This document shows positions 49,496 through 58,016 of a stretch of DNA of 64,000 nucleotides, piece after piece (positions within the stretch are counted from its first letter, which is position 1; each line of letters begins with the position of its first letter). The notes under the pieces are model-generated. The model made no database searches and was not told the origin of the DNA. It saw only the letters and a program-made list of their open reading frames with translations. A program made the position numbers and the translations under genes. This DNA is from Bacillus bingmayongensis (GTDB taxonomy: Bacteria > Bacillota > Bacilli > Bacillales > Bacillaceae_G), in assembly GCF_000299035.1 (NCBI RefSeq), contig NZ_JH921517.1, positions 1,291,317 to 1,355,316 of the forward strand, in the 5' to 3' direction.

Positions 49496-49795
49496 ATGAT
49501 TATCATTCACGCAGTATTTCAAGTAAATCCAGCAAAACAACAAGCATTTGTAGAAGAAATTCAACCATTGATTCGTGGTTCAAGAGAAGAAAGTGGAAAT
49601 GTATCTTATGATTTATATAAAGATACGAAAAAAGAGAGTGTTTATACAATGGTAGAGGTTTGGCAAGACGCAGAAGCAGTTGCTAGCCATAATGCGAGTG
49701 AACATTTTACTTCTTTCGTTAGTAAAGCAAATCAATTTTTAACGGCTCCTTTGGATATTAAAGTGTATGAAGGACACGAAGTGAATAATAAATAA
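49496..49795 (+). CDS. Putative quinol monooxygenase (ABM domain)
   Basis: A 99-residue protein of the antibiotic-biosynthesis monooxygenase fold: IIIHAVFQVNPAKQQAFVEE, SREESGNVSYDLYKDTKK and VEVWQDAEAVASHNASEHF. The YgiN-type members oxidise quinols or act on other small aromatics without cofactor. It is the last gene of the MarR operon, 37 bp after the nitroreductase gene, which supports a joint job in quinone redox handling. ATG 49496 follows GAGGGGG. Confidence 0.85.
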   Translation: MIIIHAVFQVNPAKQQAFVEEIQPLIRGSREESGNVSYDLYKDTKKESVYTMVEVWQDAEAVASHNASEHFTSFVSKANQFLTAPLDIKVYEGHEVNNK

Positions 49796-49810
49796 AGATC
49801 TTCACGCAAT

Positions 49811-49858
49811 AAATGAAACCTCGATAACTCTAAAATAGAGTAATCAAGGTTTCATTTT
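49811..49858. terminator. Bidirectional terminator between converging operons
   Basis: aaatgaaacc (49811-49820) and ggtttcattt (49848-49857) with an inner actct/agagt stem. T-runs on both strands; it overlaps the stop of the minus-strand gene. Confidence 0.8.
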
Positions 49859-50957
49859 ATTTTTTCTTCTTTTTTAACGTCTTTTGATAGGCGTATAGTT
49901 TATTTACTTCTTCTTTAAATTGCCGGAAGAGTTCTTGATTTTCCTGATCAGCATATCGGACGGCGTTGTACGTTTCTATAATTGTACCAGATTGAATAGA
50001 GACACCTTCTTCTTTTCGAATTCGCTCCATCCACGCGTCAAACGTTTCACCACGATTTCTGTTTAAAGGTGGTTTCAGCTTTTTTTCTAATTTGAAAATT
50101 TCTTTGCGAATTTCATTTTTTGGTGGTTTATTGTATCGTATTGGTTTTGGGTTTGTTCCTTCTTTATCTGTAATTAAAATAGATTCGAAAACAGGGATAG
50201 TAGGTAATTTAAAATACTCGCGCTTTTTATATACTTTCCAAATGATATAAAATGCGATACAAGTGATAATGATAATTGTAATACTATTTACAATTATCGG
50301 ATCAAATTCTTTTGGACTACCTTCTTCAATTTGTGGTTTATTTAACTGCCCCTTATTATTCCAAAAATCATCTGTATCTTTTAATTCAGCTGCTGAGAAC
50401 AGTGGGCTTAAAGCAAAACCAAACCCTAAAGCGATTTTTTCAACAATATAAGATAAAATCAGACGAATATACGGAAATATTGGGATAAGCAAAGCGCTGA
50501 TGATTCCAATAGTAATGATAGAAATAAAGCGTACTAGTTGTTGGTTTCGATTTGCTCCAGTCAGCCAAAAGGTTAGTAGAATATGCAATACTAGTAACAT
50601 CAACTTCCATAAAGGCGGAAATAGAGGATAAAATAACGCTGAAACTATAAACCATACAATAGCACCAATTGATTTTTGGACTGGAGAACCGAACTCTGTT
50701 GTATGTACGATAAAAAAGAATAGCGGTAAAAGTATTGTACCTAAAACAGAAAACGATAGAAAAACAGCGCAGCCAATAATTTGCAGGATTAAGAGTGCAA
50801 TTAATCCCTCATTTTTCTTCTTTATAAATGTATTTATAGCAAATAATGCTATGTAACTAACTGATAAAAATATCCCTATACTTATCATTTCATCTCTTTC
50901 CGTAAGTAGAGAAAGAAGCAGAAGGAGAATGAAATCATGAACGTATTGTAGTCGCAT
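49857..50957 (-). CDS. Membrane protein of the MoxR/DUF58 operon (DUF4129-like C-terminus)
   Basis: A protein of about 366 residues with several membrane segments in the first half, one more at about 225-245, and a soluble basic C-terminus containing RNRGETFDAWMERIRKEEG and YNAVRYADQE, a pattern seen in DUF4129-type partners of MoxR systems. The open frame extends upstream to 51023. I chose ATG 50957 (MRLQYVHDFILLL) because it keeps overlap with the DUF58 gene small, but no start has a clear ribosome binding site. It is the last gene of the MoxR-DUF58 set. Function in the complex is unknown. Confidence 0.7.
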   Translation of the reverse strand: MRLQYVHDFILLLLLSLLTERDEMISIGIFLSVSYIALFAINTFIKKKNEGLIALLILQIIGCAVFLSFSVLGTILLPLFFFIVHTTEFGSPVQKSIGAIVWFIVSALFYPLFPPLWKLMLLVLHILLTFWLTGANRNQQLVRFISIITIGIISALLIPIFPYIRLILSYIVEKIALGFGFALSPLFSAAELKDTDDFWNNKGQLNKPQIEEGSPKEFDPIIVNSITIIIITCIAFYIIWKVYKKREYFKLPTIPVFESILITDKEGTNPKPIRYNKPPKNEIRKEIFKLEKKLKPPLNRNRGETFDAWMERIRKEEGVSIQSGTIIETYNAVRYADQENQELFRQFKEEVNKLYAYQKTLKKKKK

Positions 50958-52101
50958 TTTCAAATGGTTCCACCATCCCTTCATGATGAATGAGAAAAGT
51001 AGGCTGCATTGTGAGAGGTACATGTTCCTTAGGAATACCGAGATAAATCATTGTTGAAGAACGCTCTCTTTTTCGCAGTATATAGTGAAGAAATCCTTGC
51101 TGTGGTAGTAACGTACTGTCATCTGAAACACGAGCTAGCTCTTCTAATGCTTTCGCATAGTGCATATGCCCTTCATTTACTGGTAAATGTATAGGGCCAC
51201 CTTCTACTAAAACACTAATAAATAATTCAAACGGAATTTGATGTTTTGTTGCGTATTGACAAATATATGTTGCAAAAGATATGAGATCTTCAATATTATG
51301 TTTCCAGCCGATTCCTCGCTCGGCAGCTAACGAAAGACAAATTGTCCAGCTATAATTTTTAACGGGTTCATATTGTTTTGCTTGTAAACTTTGCATTTTT
51401 GCGGATGCCTTCCAATGGATGGAGCGAAAAGATTCGCGTTCGTATTGCTTTACTCCAATAATTGATGTTTCATCTTGGAAAAAGGAAAAGTTTGTTTTAT
51501 AAGATCCCGTTAATAATTGTTGAATTTCTTGTAAACCAGCTACTTTTTTAGGAGTCGGGTAAACGATAATTTCCATTTTTAATTTATCTAAAATCGGTAA
51601 ATGTACAGATATGATTTGAAACGGATCTCCAAGAACACATTCAAATTGTTCAATTTGAAAGACTCCTCTTTTTGTAGCTGTTAATGTTAATTCCCAATTT
51701 TGCTGCGAATGAGCAGGTTGGGAAAATGGAAAAGAAAACAATGTCTTCGAGATTTTTGTAATCCCTTGGTCCGTATGTGGAAGTAAGGACGGGTTCAAAT
51801 GAAAATAACATGCGCCATTGACAAGTGGTAATTTAGCTCCATTCTTCAAACGGATATGTAATGTACCGGTCTCATTTGGAAAGAGACGAGTGATTTGCTT
51901 ATCATTTATAATTTGGAACCGGTTCTCAATATAAGTGACATATCGATAAATAAAAAACGCAAACAAATAATAAAAGAAAAATAGAAACATGAAAAATCGT
52001 TGCGGTAGCACAAACGTAAATAGTAAAGCGATTGGAATGGTTAATTGAATAATATGAGTTTGAAAAAATAAAGGTACAGTTACAACGCGTTGTCCATTCA
52101 T
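50935..52101 (-). CDS. DUF58 domain protein
   Basis: A 388-residue protein. Two membrane segments lie at about 16-33 and 36-52. An Ig-like region follows, and the DUF58 core is ERESFRSIHWKASAKMQSLQ (about residues 208-227) within a von Willebrand A-like fold. It overlaps the MoxR gene by 4 bp. In MoxR systems the DUF58 partner is thought to bind the AAA+ ATPase and transmit its action to a target protein. The actual client is unknown. Confidence 0.88.
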   Translation of the reverse strand: MNGQRVVTVPLFFQTHIIQLTIPIALLFTFVLPQRFFMFLFFFYYLFAFFIYRYVTYIENRFQIINDKQITRLFPNETGTLHIRLKNGAKLPLVNGACYFHLNPSLLPHTDQGITKISKTLFSFPFSQPAHSQQNWELTLTATKRGVFQIEQFECVLGDPFQIISVHLPILDKLKMEIIVYPTPKKVAGLQEIQQLLTGSYKTNFSFFQDETSIIGVKQYERESFRSIHWKASAKMQSLQAKQYEPVKNYSWTICLSLAAERGIGWKHNIEDLISFATYICQYATKHQIPFELFISVLVEGGPIHLPVNEGHMHYAKALEELARVSDDSTLLPQQGFLHYILRKRERSSTMIYLGIPKEHVPLTMQPTFLIHHEGMVEPFENATTIRS

Positions 52102-53027
52102 GATTGCTCGATCTCCACAGGAACGTCTACGTCAGTTAAAATACTTTCAATTAACTTCTGTTTTGTCGTGCGCAGAGCACCCTCCATCGATAAAATGAGA
52201 CGATGTTTCCATACGTAAGGAAGTAAGAATTGTATATCTTCAGGTGTACAATATTCTCTATCGTGTAAAAAGGCTAGTGCTTGTATCGCCCTGACTAAGG
52301 CAAGTGTTGCACGCGGACTAACACCGTTGGCAATATAATCATGATTACGCGAAGTGTTGGCAAGTTGAATGATATAGTGCTCTAACGATTCGGATACATA
52401 TATTTCTTTTACTTTTTGTTGTACTTGTAAAATATCTTCTAAAGTGATAACAGAACGAATGCTATCTAAAGGTTTGTTATTTCGAAAACGACGCATCATT
52501 TTTAGTTCGTCTTCTGGAGAAGGATAGCCAATTGAAATAGTCATTAAAAAACGATCTAGCTGTGCATCTGGAAGGGGAAAAGTCCCTTGTGATTCAATTG
52601 GATTTTGCGTTGCAATAACAAAAAAAGGTTTAGGAAGAAGGGTGGATTGCTTCTCGAGAGTCACTTGGCGCTCTTCCATAGCTTCTAATAAACTAGATTG
52701 CGTTCTAGGCATAGCACGGTTTATCTCATCTGCTAACAATATATTTGTCATGACTGGTCCGAACCTTAATTCAAATTCACTCGTTTTCGGATTAAAGTAT
52801 TCAATTCCTGTTACGTCACTCGGAAGTACGTCAGGAGTGAATTGAACACGAGAAAAACCGCCACCAATACTTTTTGCGATTGTTTTCGCTAACAATGTCT
52901 TTCCTGTCCCAGGTACATCCTCAAGTAACACATGACCATCCGCAAGTAATGAAACAAGGAGCAAATCAACCACATTTTCTTTCCCAACAAAAACAGAGCT
53001 TATATTTTCTTTTAATGTATGTATCAT
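52098..53027 (-). CDS. MoxR family AAA+ ATPase
   Basis: A 309-residue AAA+ protein. Walker A is LEDVPGTGKTLLAK, Walker B ILLADEINRAMPRTQ, sensor 1 FFVIATQNPIESQGTFPLPD and sensor 2 GVSPRATLALVRA. MoxR ATPases act as chaperones for maturation of metal- or vWA-containing complexes. I start at ATG 53027 (MIHTLKENISSVFVG), nine bases from AAAGGA; ATG 53036 and 53078 also lie in frame. It opens a three-gene operon with the DUF58 and membrane protein genes. Confidence 0.9.
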   Translation of the reverse strand: MIHTLKENISSVFVGKENVVDLLLVSLLADGHVLLEDVPGTGKTLLAKTIAKSIGGGFSRVQFTPDVLPSDVTGIEYFNPKTSEFELRFGPVMTNILLADEINRAMPRTQSSLLEAMEERQVTLEKQSTLLPKPFFVIATQNPIESQGTFPLPDAQLDRFLMTISIGYPSPEDELKMMRRFRNNKPLDSIRSVITLEDILQVQQKVKEIYVSESLEHYIIQLANTSRNHDYIANGVSPRATLALVRAIQALAFLHDREYCTPEDIQFLLPYVWKHRLILSMEGALRTTKQKLIESILTDVDVPVEIEQS

Positions 53028-53181
53028 AGGTATCATCCTTTCAAAAAATAGGAAATTAAATTTGTTATATTTTAACAAATTTTTCTGAAAATTAATATAA
53101 TAATATTTTTGTATAGAATAAATATAAAATTTCTAAAAATCACTTCGTTTTCAGTTGTATTTATTTGGAATAGGATATACA

Positions 53182-53233
53182 ATATCGATATACGATGTAT
53201 CGTAAGTCGATATATCATACACCGATGTATCGG
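53182..53233. promoter_or_regulatory. Three clustered palindromic boxes upstream of the second PadR gene
   Basis: atatcgatat (53182-53191), tacgatgtatcgta (53191-53204) and ccgatgtatcgg (53222-53233) share the core cgat-n-atcg. The last one overlaps the CGGAGG ribosome binding site of the gene. A dense operator of this kind would allow tight self-repression. Confidence 0.65.
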
Positions 53234-53244
53234 AGGTAGTTATA

Positions 53245-53562
53245 ATGAGTGTGAAAGCACAAAAATATATTCCATTGACAGAGGCAACGTATTATATTTT
53301 GTTGTCATTGGTAAAGCCTATGCATGGTTATGGGATTATGCAGATGGTGGAAGAAATGACGAATGGGGAAGTAAAGCTCGGGCCTGGTACGTTATATGGA
53401 AACACAACAAAGTTATTGAAAGAAAAACTAATTGTTGAAGTAGCATCTACAGATAGAAAGAAATGTTACGTGTTAACTCCATTTGGGAGAGAAGTGTTAG
53501 AACTTGAATTTAAAAGGTTACAACGTTCTGTTCAAAATGGGAATAGTATTCTAGGGGAGTGA
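53245..53562 (+). CDS. PadR family transcriptional regulator
   Basis: A 105-residue PadR protein: LTEATYYILLSLVKPMHGYG, then IMQMVEEMTNGEVKLGPGTLYG and CYVLTPFGREVLELEFKRL. It is of the short (subfamily 2-like) type. CGGAGG lies upstream of ATG 53245. It is co-transcribed with a DUF2812 gene, a pairing common in Bacillus, but that partner is frameshifted here. Confidence 0.9.
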   Translation: MSVKAQKYIPLTEATYYILLSLVKPMHGYGIMQMVEEMTNGEVKLGPGTLYGNTTKLLKEKLIVEVASTDRKKCYVLTPFGREVLELEFKRLQRSVQNGNSILGE

Positions 53563-53569
53563 AGATAGT

Positions 53570-54099
53570 ATGGAGATAAAGAAGACATTTAAATTTTTTG
53601 CGGCGTGGAACCTAGAAAAAGAAGAGGCGTATTTAAGAAAAATGCACCAAAAGGGCTGGGCATTCCAAAACTGCAATTTTATGTACACATTCAAGAAAAC
53701 GGAGCCGAAGGATGTTGTTTATAAAGCCGATTTCAAACTAGATAATCGAAACTCACAAATGAATCAAAAAGAATACATTGAAATATATGAGATGTCTGGC
53801 TGGAAGCATGTAACAAGCTCTACGAAATGGCACTATTTTTCTAAAGAAGTAACGATAATGAACTACCTGATATTTATTCTGAGAAAGAAACAAAGATTCA
53901 AAAGCTTATGGATTTAATGAGATTTTTTGCACTTATCTTTGCCATTATGATACCAGGGATGTATTTGAATTACTTAGGGCCTTCGGTCAATAGTCCTATT
54001 TGGATAAAACTTATTCTAGGGATTTGCGGGTGTATAGATGTATATGTATTAATAAGGTTATTTTGGAAGATACGAGAATTAAAAAAAGAAGTTTTGTGA
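53570..54099 (+). pseudogene. DUF2812 family membrane protein with single-base frameshift
   Basis: The first 95 residues follow the DUF2812 pattern: KTFKFFAAWNLEKEEAYLRK, then MHQKGWAF and YKADFKLDN, with GWKHVTSSTKWHYFSKE. At about 53850 the frame is lost. The other frame continues NDNELPDIYSEKETKIQKLM, then two membrane segments (FFALIFAIMIPGMYL and LILGICGCIDVYVLIRLF) and ends at 54099. One missing base near 53847-53853 explains the split. The unbroken protein would have about 176 residues. The gene follows padR by 7 bp. Confidence 0.85.
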
Positions 54100-54388
54100 A
54101 CGACGCGGTTTCAAAACAAAAGTACAGTTTCATTTCACTGATTGTATGTGACCATTGGATCCATTTATCCATCCATGCTACTACATATCATAGTAGATTT
54201 ACTTGTACTTGTTCGATTATTTGTATTAAAGGGGAAAGTAATTTTACAGTGAGTTTTAAGAAGATATGGAGAATGAAAAAACGTTACTTGGAAAACAAGT
54301 GGAAGTTGCATATAGTCAATTTCAAGAGAAGGTAAGAAAGCGATATGAAGAGATGAGTGGAGTAGTTAAACGCGAGTAATTGATAGAT
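54100..54388 (+). pseudogene. Decayed tail of the PadR operon
   Basis: Pieces of a hydrophobic protein appear in different frames (for example SIYPSMLLHIIVDLLVLVRL near 54157-54216), then a short frame from ATG 54266 to TAA 54379 (MENEKTLLGKQVEVAYSQFQ). No single gene can be drawn. This looks like a third operon gene that has accumulated shifts. Confidence 0.4.
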
Positions 54389-54430
54389 AATCCAAAAGGT
54401 AATGAGGTATTTTATGTTACCTTTTGGATT
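54389..54430. terminator. Terminator at the end of the PadR unit
   Basis: 14-bp arms aatccaaaaggtaa (54389-54402) and ttaccttttggatt (54417-54430). It also faces the converging minus-strand gene. Confidence 0.75.
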
Positions 54431-54457
54431 ATAAAGGATGAATCGAGTTTCCTAAAG

Positions 54458-54703
54458 TTAAAATGATCGATTTTGCGCAAGTTTAATAAACTGTTCAGGA
54501 TTCTCCACAAGGCCACATACAGCACATTGCACGCGATATGTAGGTCCTTGATATGCCATATGAAAAGCATTCATAGTTTCATTTGTATATTCTTCTTCAA
54601 CTTGACCAGTTTGTGGATTTAGTTTGACTGGTTTGACTTGTTGCTCAAGAATATTAAAGCGAGTGCGATTGGTTTTACAGTTTGGGCAAAGCATTGGTTC
54701 CAT
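54458..54703 (-). CDS. Small zinc-ribbon-like protein, unknown function
   Basis: An 81-residue protein with two cysteine pairs, CPNC at residues 6-9 and CAVC at about 61-64, spaced as in zinc ribbons. Between them is a strand-rich region (VKLNPQTGQVEEEYTNETMN). ATG 54703 follows GGAGGTG. The family is not known to me. It is surrounded by terminators and forms its own transcript. Confidence 0.65.
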   Translation of the reverse strand: MEPMLCPNCKTNRTRFNILEQQVKPVKLNPQTGQVEEEYTNETMNAFHMAYQGPTYRVQCAVCGLVENPEQFIKLAQNRSF

Positions 54704-55037
54704 ATGTATACACCTCCATTTGTAGCATTTCTATATAGGAAGAAATTTATTCAAAAGTAAAAGGTATTGATGTACAAGCAGTTATATTTAACTATTTCTG
54801 TAAAAAAACTTTCTCAATATGAATTGTCGATTGTTGTATTTAAAATTCAGAAAAAATAAAATATAATACATGTATGAACTGGTTATGTCCAAACCAATCT
54901 CCTGTTTTATGCCAATATGTTTGAGACCGAGAAATCGGTCTTATTTTTTTGTTTATAATTATAAATACGTTAATGTAAACAAGGTTTTCTATGTCCTTTG
55001 TCGAATTTTTAGAAGAGAATTTGAAAGGGGGATGACA
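54704..55037. other. Intergenic leader region with an isolated terminator
   Basis: agaccga (54924-54930) and tcggtct (54935-54941) followed by tattttttt form a clear plus-strand terminator. It lies about 55 bp downstream of a TATAAT (54863-54868) and 97 bp before the next start codon. A smaller stem tggtt/aacca is possible at 54878-54894. No gene ends on this strand just upstream, so this may be a leader attenuator or a very short RNA. Confidence 0.45.
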
Positions 55038-55421
55038 ATGAACTTAAAAATGAAATATGTCATTTTATATGTAGAGCGGTATGAAGAATGTCTGCGATTT
55101 TATAAAGATCTTTTACGCTTACCAATAAAAGGGGAACATGATACATATATTGAATTTGATACTGGCGCAACTATTTTAGCGATGAATAGTAGAGAGGATG
55201 TACGAGAGTTAACAGGATTAGCAATTCCAAAAGGTGCATCAGAATCCTCTAATTTCGAAATTGGGTTTGTTGTGGAGGATGTTAGCGAAACGATTTCTAG
55301 ATTAAAAGAGCAAGGTGTAAAGGTATTAGTAGAACCAATAACAAAACCATGGGGACAAACCATTGCTTATGTGTCTGATCCAGATGGTAATTACATAGAA
55401 ATTTGTAGCTCATTAGAGTAG
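55038..55421 (+). CDS. VOC family protein (glyoxalase/bleomycin-resistance-like fold)
   Basis: A 127-residue VOC protein. The two beta-alpha-beta-beta-beta units are MKYVILYVERYEECLRFYKD and FVVEDVSETISRLKEQGVKV; the end PWGQTIAYVSDPDGNYIEIC is typical. Possible metal ligands are Glu residues in the fourth strands. Such small proteins catalyse various isomerase or dioxygenase steps; no substrate is evident. ATG 55038 follows AAAGGGGG. The two following genes are tightly packed with it. Confidence 0.85.
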   Translation: MNLKMKYVILYVERYEECLRFYKDLLRLPIKGEHDTYIEFDTGATILAMNSREDVRELTGLAIPKGASESSNFEIGFVVEDVSETISRLKEQGVKVLVEPITKPWGQTIAYVSDPDGNYIEICSSLE

Positions 55422-55434
55422 AGGGAGAAAGAGA

Positions 55435-55986
55435 ATGGGATTTCCAATTTTAGAAACTGAGCGTTTAAAATTACGGGAATTAACATTATTAGACGCTGAA
55501 ACAATGTTTCAGTATTTTGAAAAAGAATCCGTCATTCGTTATTTCGGAATGGATTCTTTTCAAAACATGGAACAGGTGAAAAATACGATTCAAACGTTTA
55601 GAAAAAGATATGAAGAAGGAAATGTCATTCGCTGGGGGATCGATTTAAAAGGAACAAATCAATTAATCGGCACATGTGGATTTCATTTAATGAATCAAAA
55701 TCATAAGCGAGCTGAGATTGGTTACGAACTAGATGATACTTATTGGGGAAAAGGGTATGCATCCGAGGCAATGCAGGCAATTCTTACATATGGATTTGAA
55801 ACGATGCAGCTCATAAGAATCGCAGCAGTTGTTTATACAGAAAATGAAGCTTCACATCGGTTATTGAAAAGGGCTGGATTTCAAGAGGAAGGATTACTTC
55901 GAAAATATATGATTCAAAATGGTGTAGCTCATGATACGGTAATTTATTCGTTACTAAAAGAAGACTGGCAAAAAGAATGTGTGTAA
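55435..55986 (+). CDS. RimJ/RimL-type N-acetyltransferase
   Basis: A 183-residue acetyltransferase. LETERLKLRELTLLDAETMF at the start, LIGTCGFHLMNQNHKRAEIG and YELDDTYWGKGYASEAMQAI hold the acetyl-CoA loop, and NEASHRLLKRAGFQEEGLLR is the C-terminal helix. It lies 13 bp after the VOC gene and overlaps the kinase-like gene by 10 bp. Substrate unknown. Confidence 0.88.
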   Translation: MGFPILETERLKLRELTLLDAETMFQYFEKESVIRYFGMDSFQNMEQVKNTIQTFRKRYEEGNVIRWGIDLKGTNQLIGTCGFHLMNQNHKRAEIGYELDDTYWGKGYASEAMQAILTYGFETMQLIRIAAVVYTENEASHRLLKRAGFQEEGLLRKYMIQNGVAHDTVIYSLLKEDWQKECV

Positions 55987-56561
55987 ATGAATTAACAAAA
56001 ATAATTACTAAAAACTCGAGTGATCGGCTTGTTTTAGGAATAGATGGTTTGAGCCGTTCAGCGAAAACAACATTTGTGAAGCAGCTAGAGGGCGAATTGA
56101 AACAAAATGGTATTTCGCTTCATATTTTTCATATGGATGATCATATTGTAGAGAGCGATAAACGCTATCATACTACATATGAAGAATGGTATGAGTACTA
56201 TCAATTGCAATGGGATGTGGAATGGTTGCAAAAGCAGTTGTTTCAAAAATTAAAGATGGAAAACCAGCTATATCTACCGTTCTATAATCATCAAACGGAT
56301 TCATGTGAAACGAAAGAGGCAATTATACCGAATTTTTGTGTAATCGTAATAGAAGGTGTCTTTATCCAGCGGAAAGAATGGCGAGAATACTTTGATTATA
56401 TGGTGTATTTAGATTGCCCAAGAGAACAAAGATTTCTGCGTGAAAGTGAAGAAACGCGAAAGAATCGTCCGAAGTTTGAGCAGAGGTATTGGAAAGCGGA
56501 GGATTTTTATTTAAAAATGGAAAATCTGAAACATAAGGCTGATTTGATTATAAATGGATAG
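55977..56561 (+). CDS. Uridine-kinase-like P-loop NTPase with altered Walker A
   Basis: A 194-residue protein with the fold of uridine kinase/phosphoribulokinase. The P-loop reads GIDGLSRSAKTTFVK at residues 21-35: the invariant glycine before lysine is Ala29. HIFHMDDHIVES is the substrate-region motif, VIVIEGVFIQRKEW contains the Walker B-like strand, and YMVYLDCPREQRFLRESEET the lid. If the glycine change is real, ATP binding may be impaired. The gene overlaps the acetyltransferase gene by 10 bp. The substrate is unknown. Confidence 0.75.
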   Translation: MCVNELTKIITKNSSDRLVLGIDGLSRSAKTTFVKQLEGELKQNGISLHIFHMDDHIVESDKRYHTTYEEWYEYYQLQWDVEWLQKQLFQKLKMENQLYLPFYNHQTDSCETKEAIIPNFCVIVIEGVFIQRKEWREYFDYMVYLDCPREQRFLRESEETRKNRPKFEQRYWKAEDFYLKMENLKHKADLIING

Positions 56562-56702
56562 AGCACATGCTCATCAACCTAGAGATAAGAAATACCCCAA
56601 AACGAGAAGCACATTTTCATCCTAGTAATGCTATTTAATTTGTATATATCGAATTATTTATTGTTATGGGAAATGAATTAAAGTTCTTATGAGGTGAAAG
56701 TG

Positions 56703-57263
56703 ATGGTAATAAAACAAAACGAAATTAAAGTAGTAGTTGGAGCTGGAGCATTTAACAATAATCCAGGTTGGATTCAAACTCAAGAAGATGAACTTAACTT
56801 ATTAGTTGAAACTACCTGGGAAGAAAGATTTGAATATAATTCCATTTCAGCTATTTTAGCTGAGCATGTATGGGAACATCTTACTTTTGAAGAAGGTGTA
56901 AAAGCAGCTAAAATTTGTTATGAATTTTTAAAACCATCAGGTCATATTCGTTGTGGCGTCCCTGATGCATTTTTCCCAGATGAAACCTACCAAAATATAG
57001 TTAAAGTAGGCGGACCTGGACCTAAAGACCATCCAGCTGCAAGCCATAAAATAGTTCATAATTATAAAACATTAACTAAAATGTTTGAAACTGCTGGATT
57101 TGAAGTAGTTTTACTTGAATATTGTGATGAAAATGGGCAATTTTATTACAACGAATGGGATGCGAACGATGGTGTTATTTTCCGTTCAAAAAGGTATGAT
57201 TCTAGAAATCAAGGAGATAAACTTGGTTTTCCATCGCTAATTGTTGATGCGATTAAACGGTAA
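56703..57263 (+). CDS. Methyltransferase-like protein (SAM-dependent fold)
   Basis: A 186-residue protein. ILAEHVWEHLTFEEGVKAAK is the post-II/motif IV region of class I methyltransferases (EHVxEHL), followed by KICYEFLKPSGHIRCGVPDA and KMFETAGFEVVLLEYCDENG. The N-terminal SAM-binding glycine loop is weak (VVVGAGAFNNNPGW), so the protein is a short variant. Similar proteins appear in glycan-modification clusters, but here it stands alone. ATG 56703 follows GAGGTG. Confidence 0.7.
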   Translation: MVIKQNEIKVVVGAGAFNNNPGWIQTQEDELNLLVETTWEERFEYNSISAILAEHVWEHLTFEEGVKAAKICYEFLKPSGHIRCGVPDAFFPDETYQNIVKVGGPGPKDHPAASHKIVHNYKTLTKMFETAGFEVVLLEYCDENGQFYYNEWDANDGVIFRSKRYDSRNQGDKLGFPSLIVDAIKR

Positions 57264-57270
57264 GTAATTC

Positions 57271-57326
57271 AACTAACGCATGCGTTAGTTCTATAAGTTC
57301 ATGAGTCGCAAATGCGGCTTTTTTTG
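57271..57326 (+). terminator. 20-bp palindrome followed by a terminator
   Basis: aactaacgcatgcgttagtt (57271-57290) is a perfect 20-bp palindrome. agtcgc (57304-57309) pairs with gcggct (57314-57319, one G-U), then ttttttg: the rho-independent terminator of the methyltransferase-like gene. Confidence 0.7.
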
Positions 57327-57901
57327 TTTGTGCTGTAATTATTGCGGTAAAGATTCCTCCATTCAATAAGGGGTAGGACGCACATTTTAACGTTTTTATA
57401 CGCTAAGGGATTCTCAAAACTCCATAACACGAGTTGAATTGAGAATTTGATTTAAAGATGAGTTTTGAGACACTATTTAAGCTCTTTTCAGCACCTTTTA
57501 CATTGAAGTGCATTTGTCTCAAATGCCTACTGGTGATATCGCTTAGAGTAGTAAAATCAACGTAATACTTTTAGTTCGCTTCATTATAGCTTCTGTCATA
57601 ATTGCAATTTTACAAGCTATCATCACGGTTTATCTTCAGCCCGCTTTTAGTCTATTATGTATGATGTTTTATTTAGGACTAGCAATCTGTATTCCTAAAC
57701 CTTTTTTATTAGGCTATTTTCTTTTTAACAACTCACCACGTAATGCTCTTTTTTTACAAGTCATGAAATTATGATTTTATGCCTTTATGTATTTACGTTA
57801 ACGATAGTAAAAAGTATTATTTTCATGAATCTGGAAATTGGATAAATGATTAAAGAATTAGCAGTCTACCGTGCTGAATTGGATTACTGTTGTAGATCGG
57901 A
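57327..57901. other. Non-coding or decayed stretch with a hydrophobic ORF
   Basis: A frame from about 57549 to TGA 57772-57774 reads LLVRFIIASVIIAILQAIIT, then GLAICIPKPFLLGYFLFNNS, which looks like two or three membrane helices. It has no ATG with a ribosome binding site until MMFYLG near the middle. I judge it a remnant of a small membrane protein. The rest shows nothing recognisable. Confidence 0.35.
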
Positions 57902-57961
57902 GTAAAAAAATAAACTACCTGTTCCCTATGCTGAATTGGGGCAGGTAGTTTATTTTTTTAC
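57902..57961. terminator. Long bidirectional terminator
   Basis: 20-bp perfect arms at 57902-57921 (gtaaaaaaataaactacctg) and 57942-57961 (caggtagtttatttttttac). Confidence 0.8.
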
Positions 57962-57988
57962 TGGATGGCTATGACACAATTACTATCC

Positions 57989-58016
57989 TAATATATATAT
58001 ATATATATATATATTA
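57989..58016. repeat. (TA)n dinucleotide repeat touching a stop codon
   Basis: taatatat...atatatta, 28 bp, perfectly palindromic. Its right end contains the TTA that is the stop codon of the minus-strand hydrolase gene. Confidence 0.9.
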
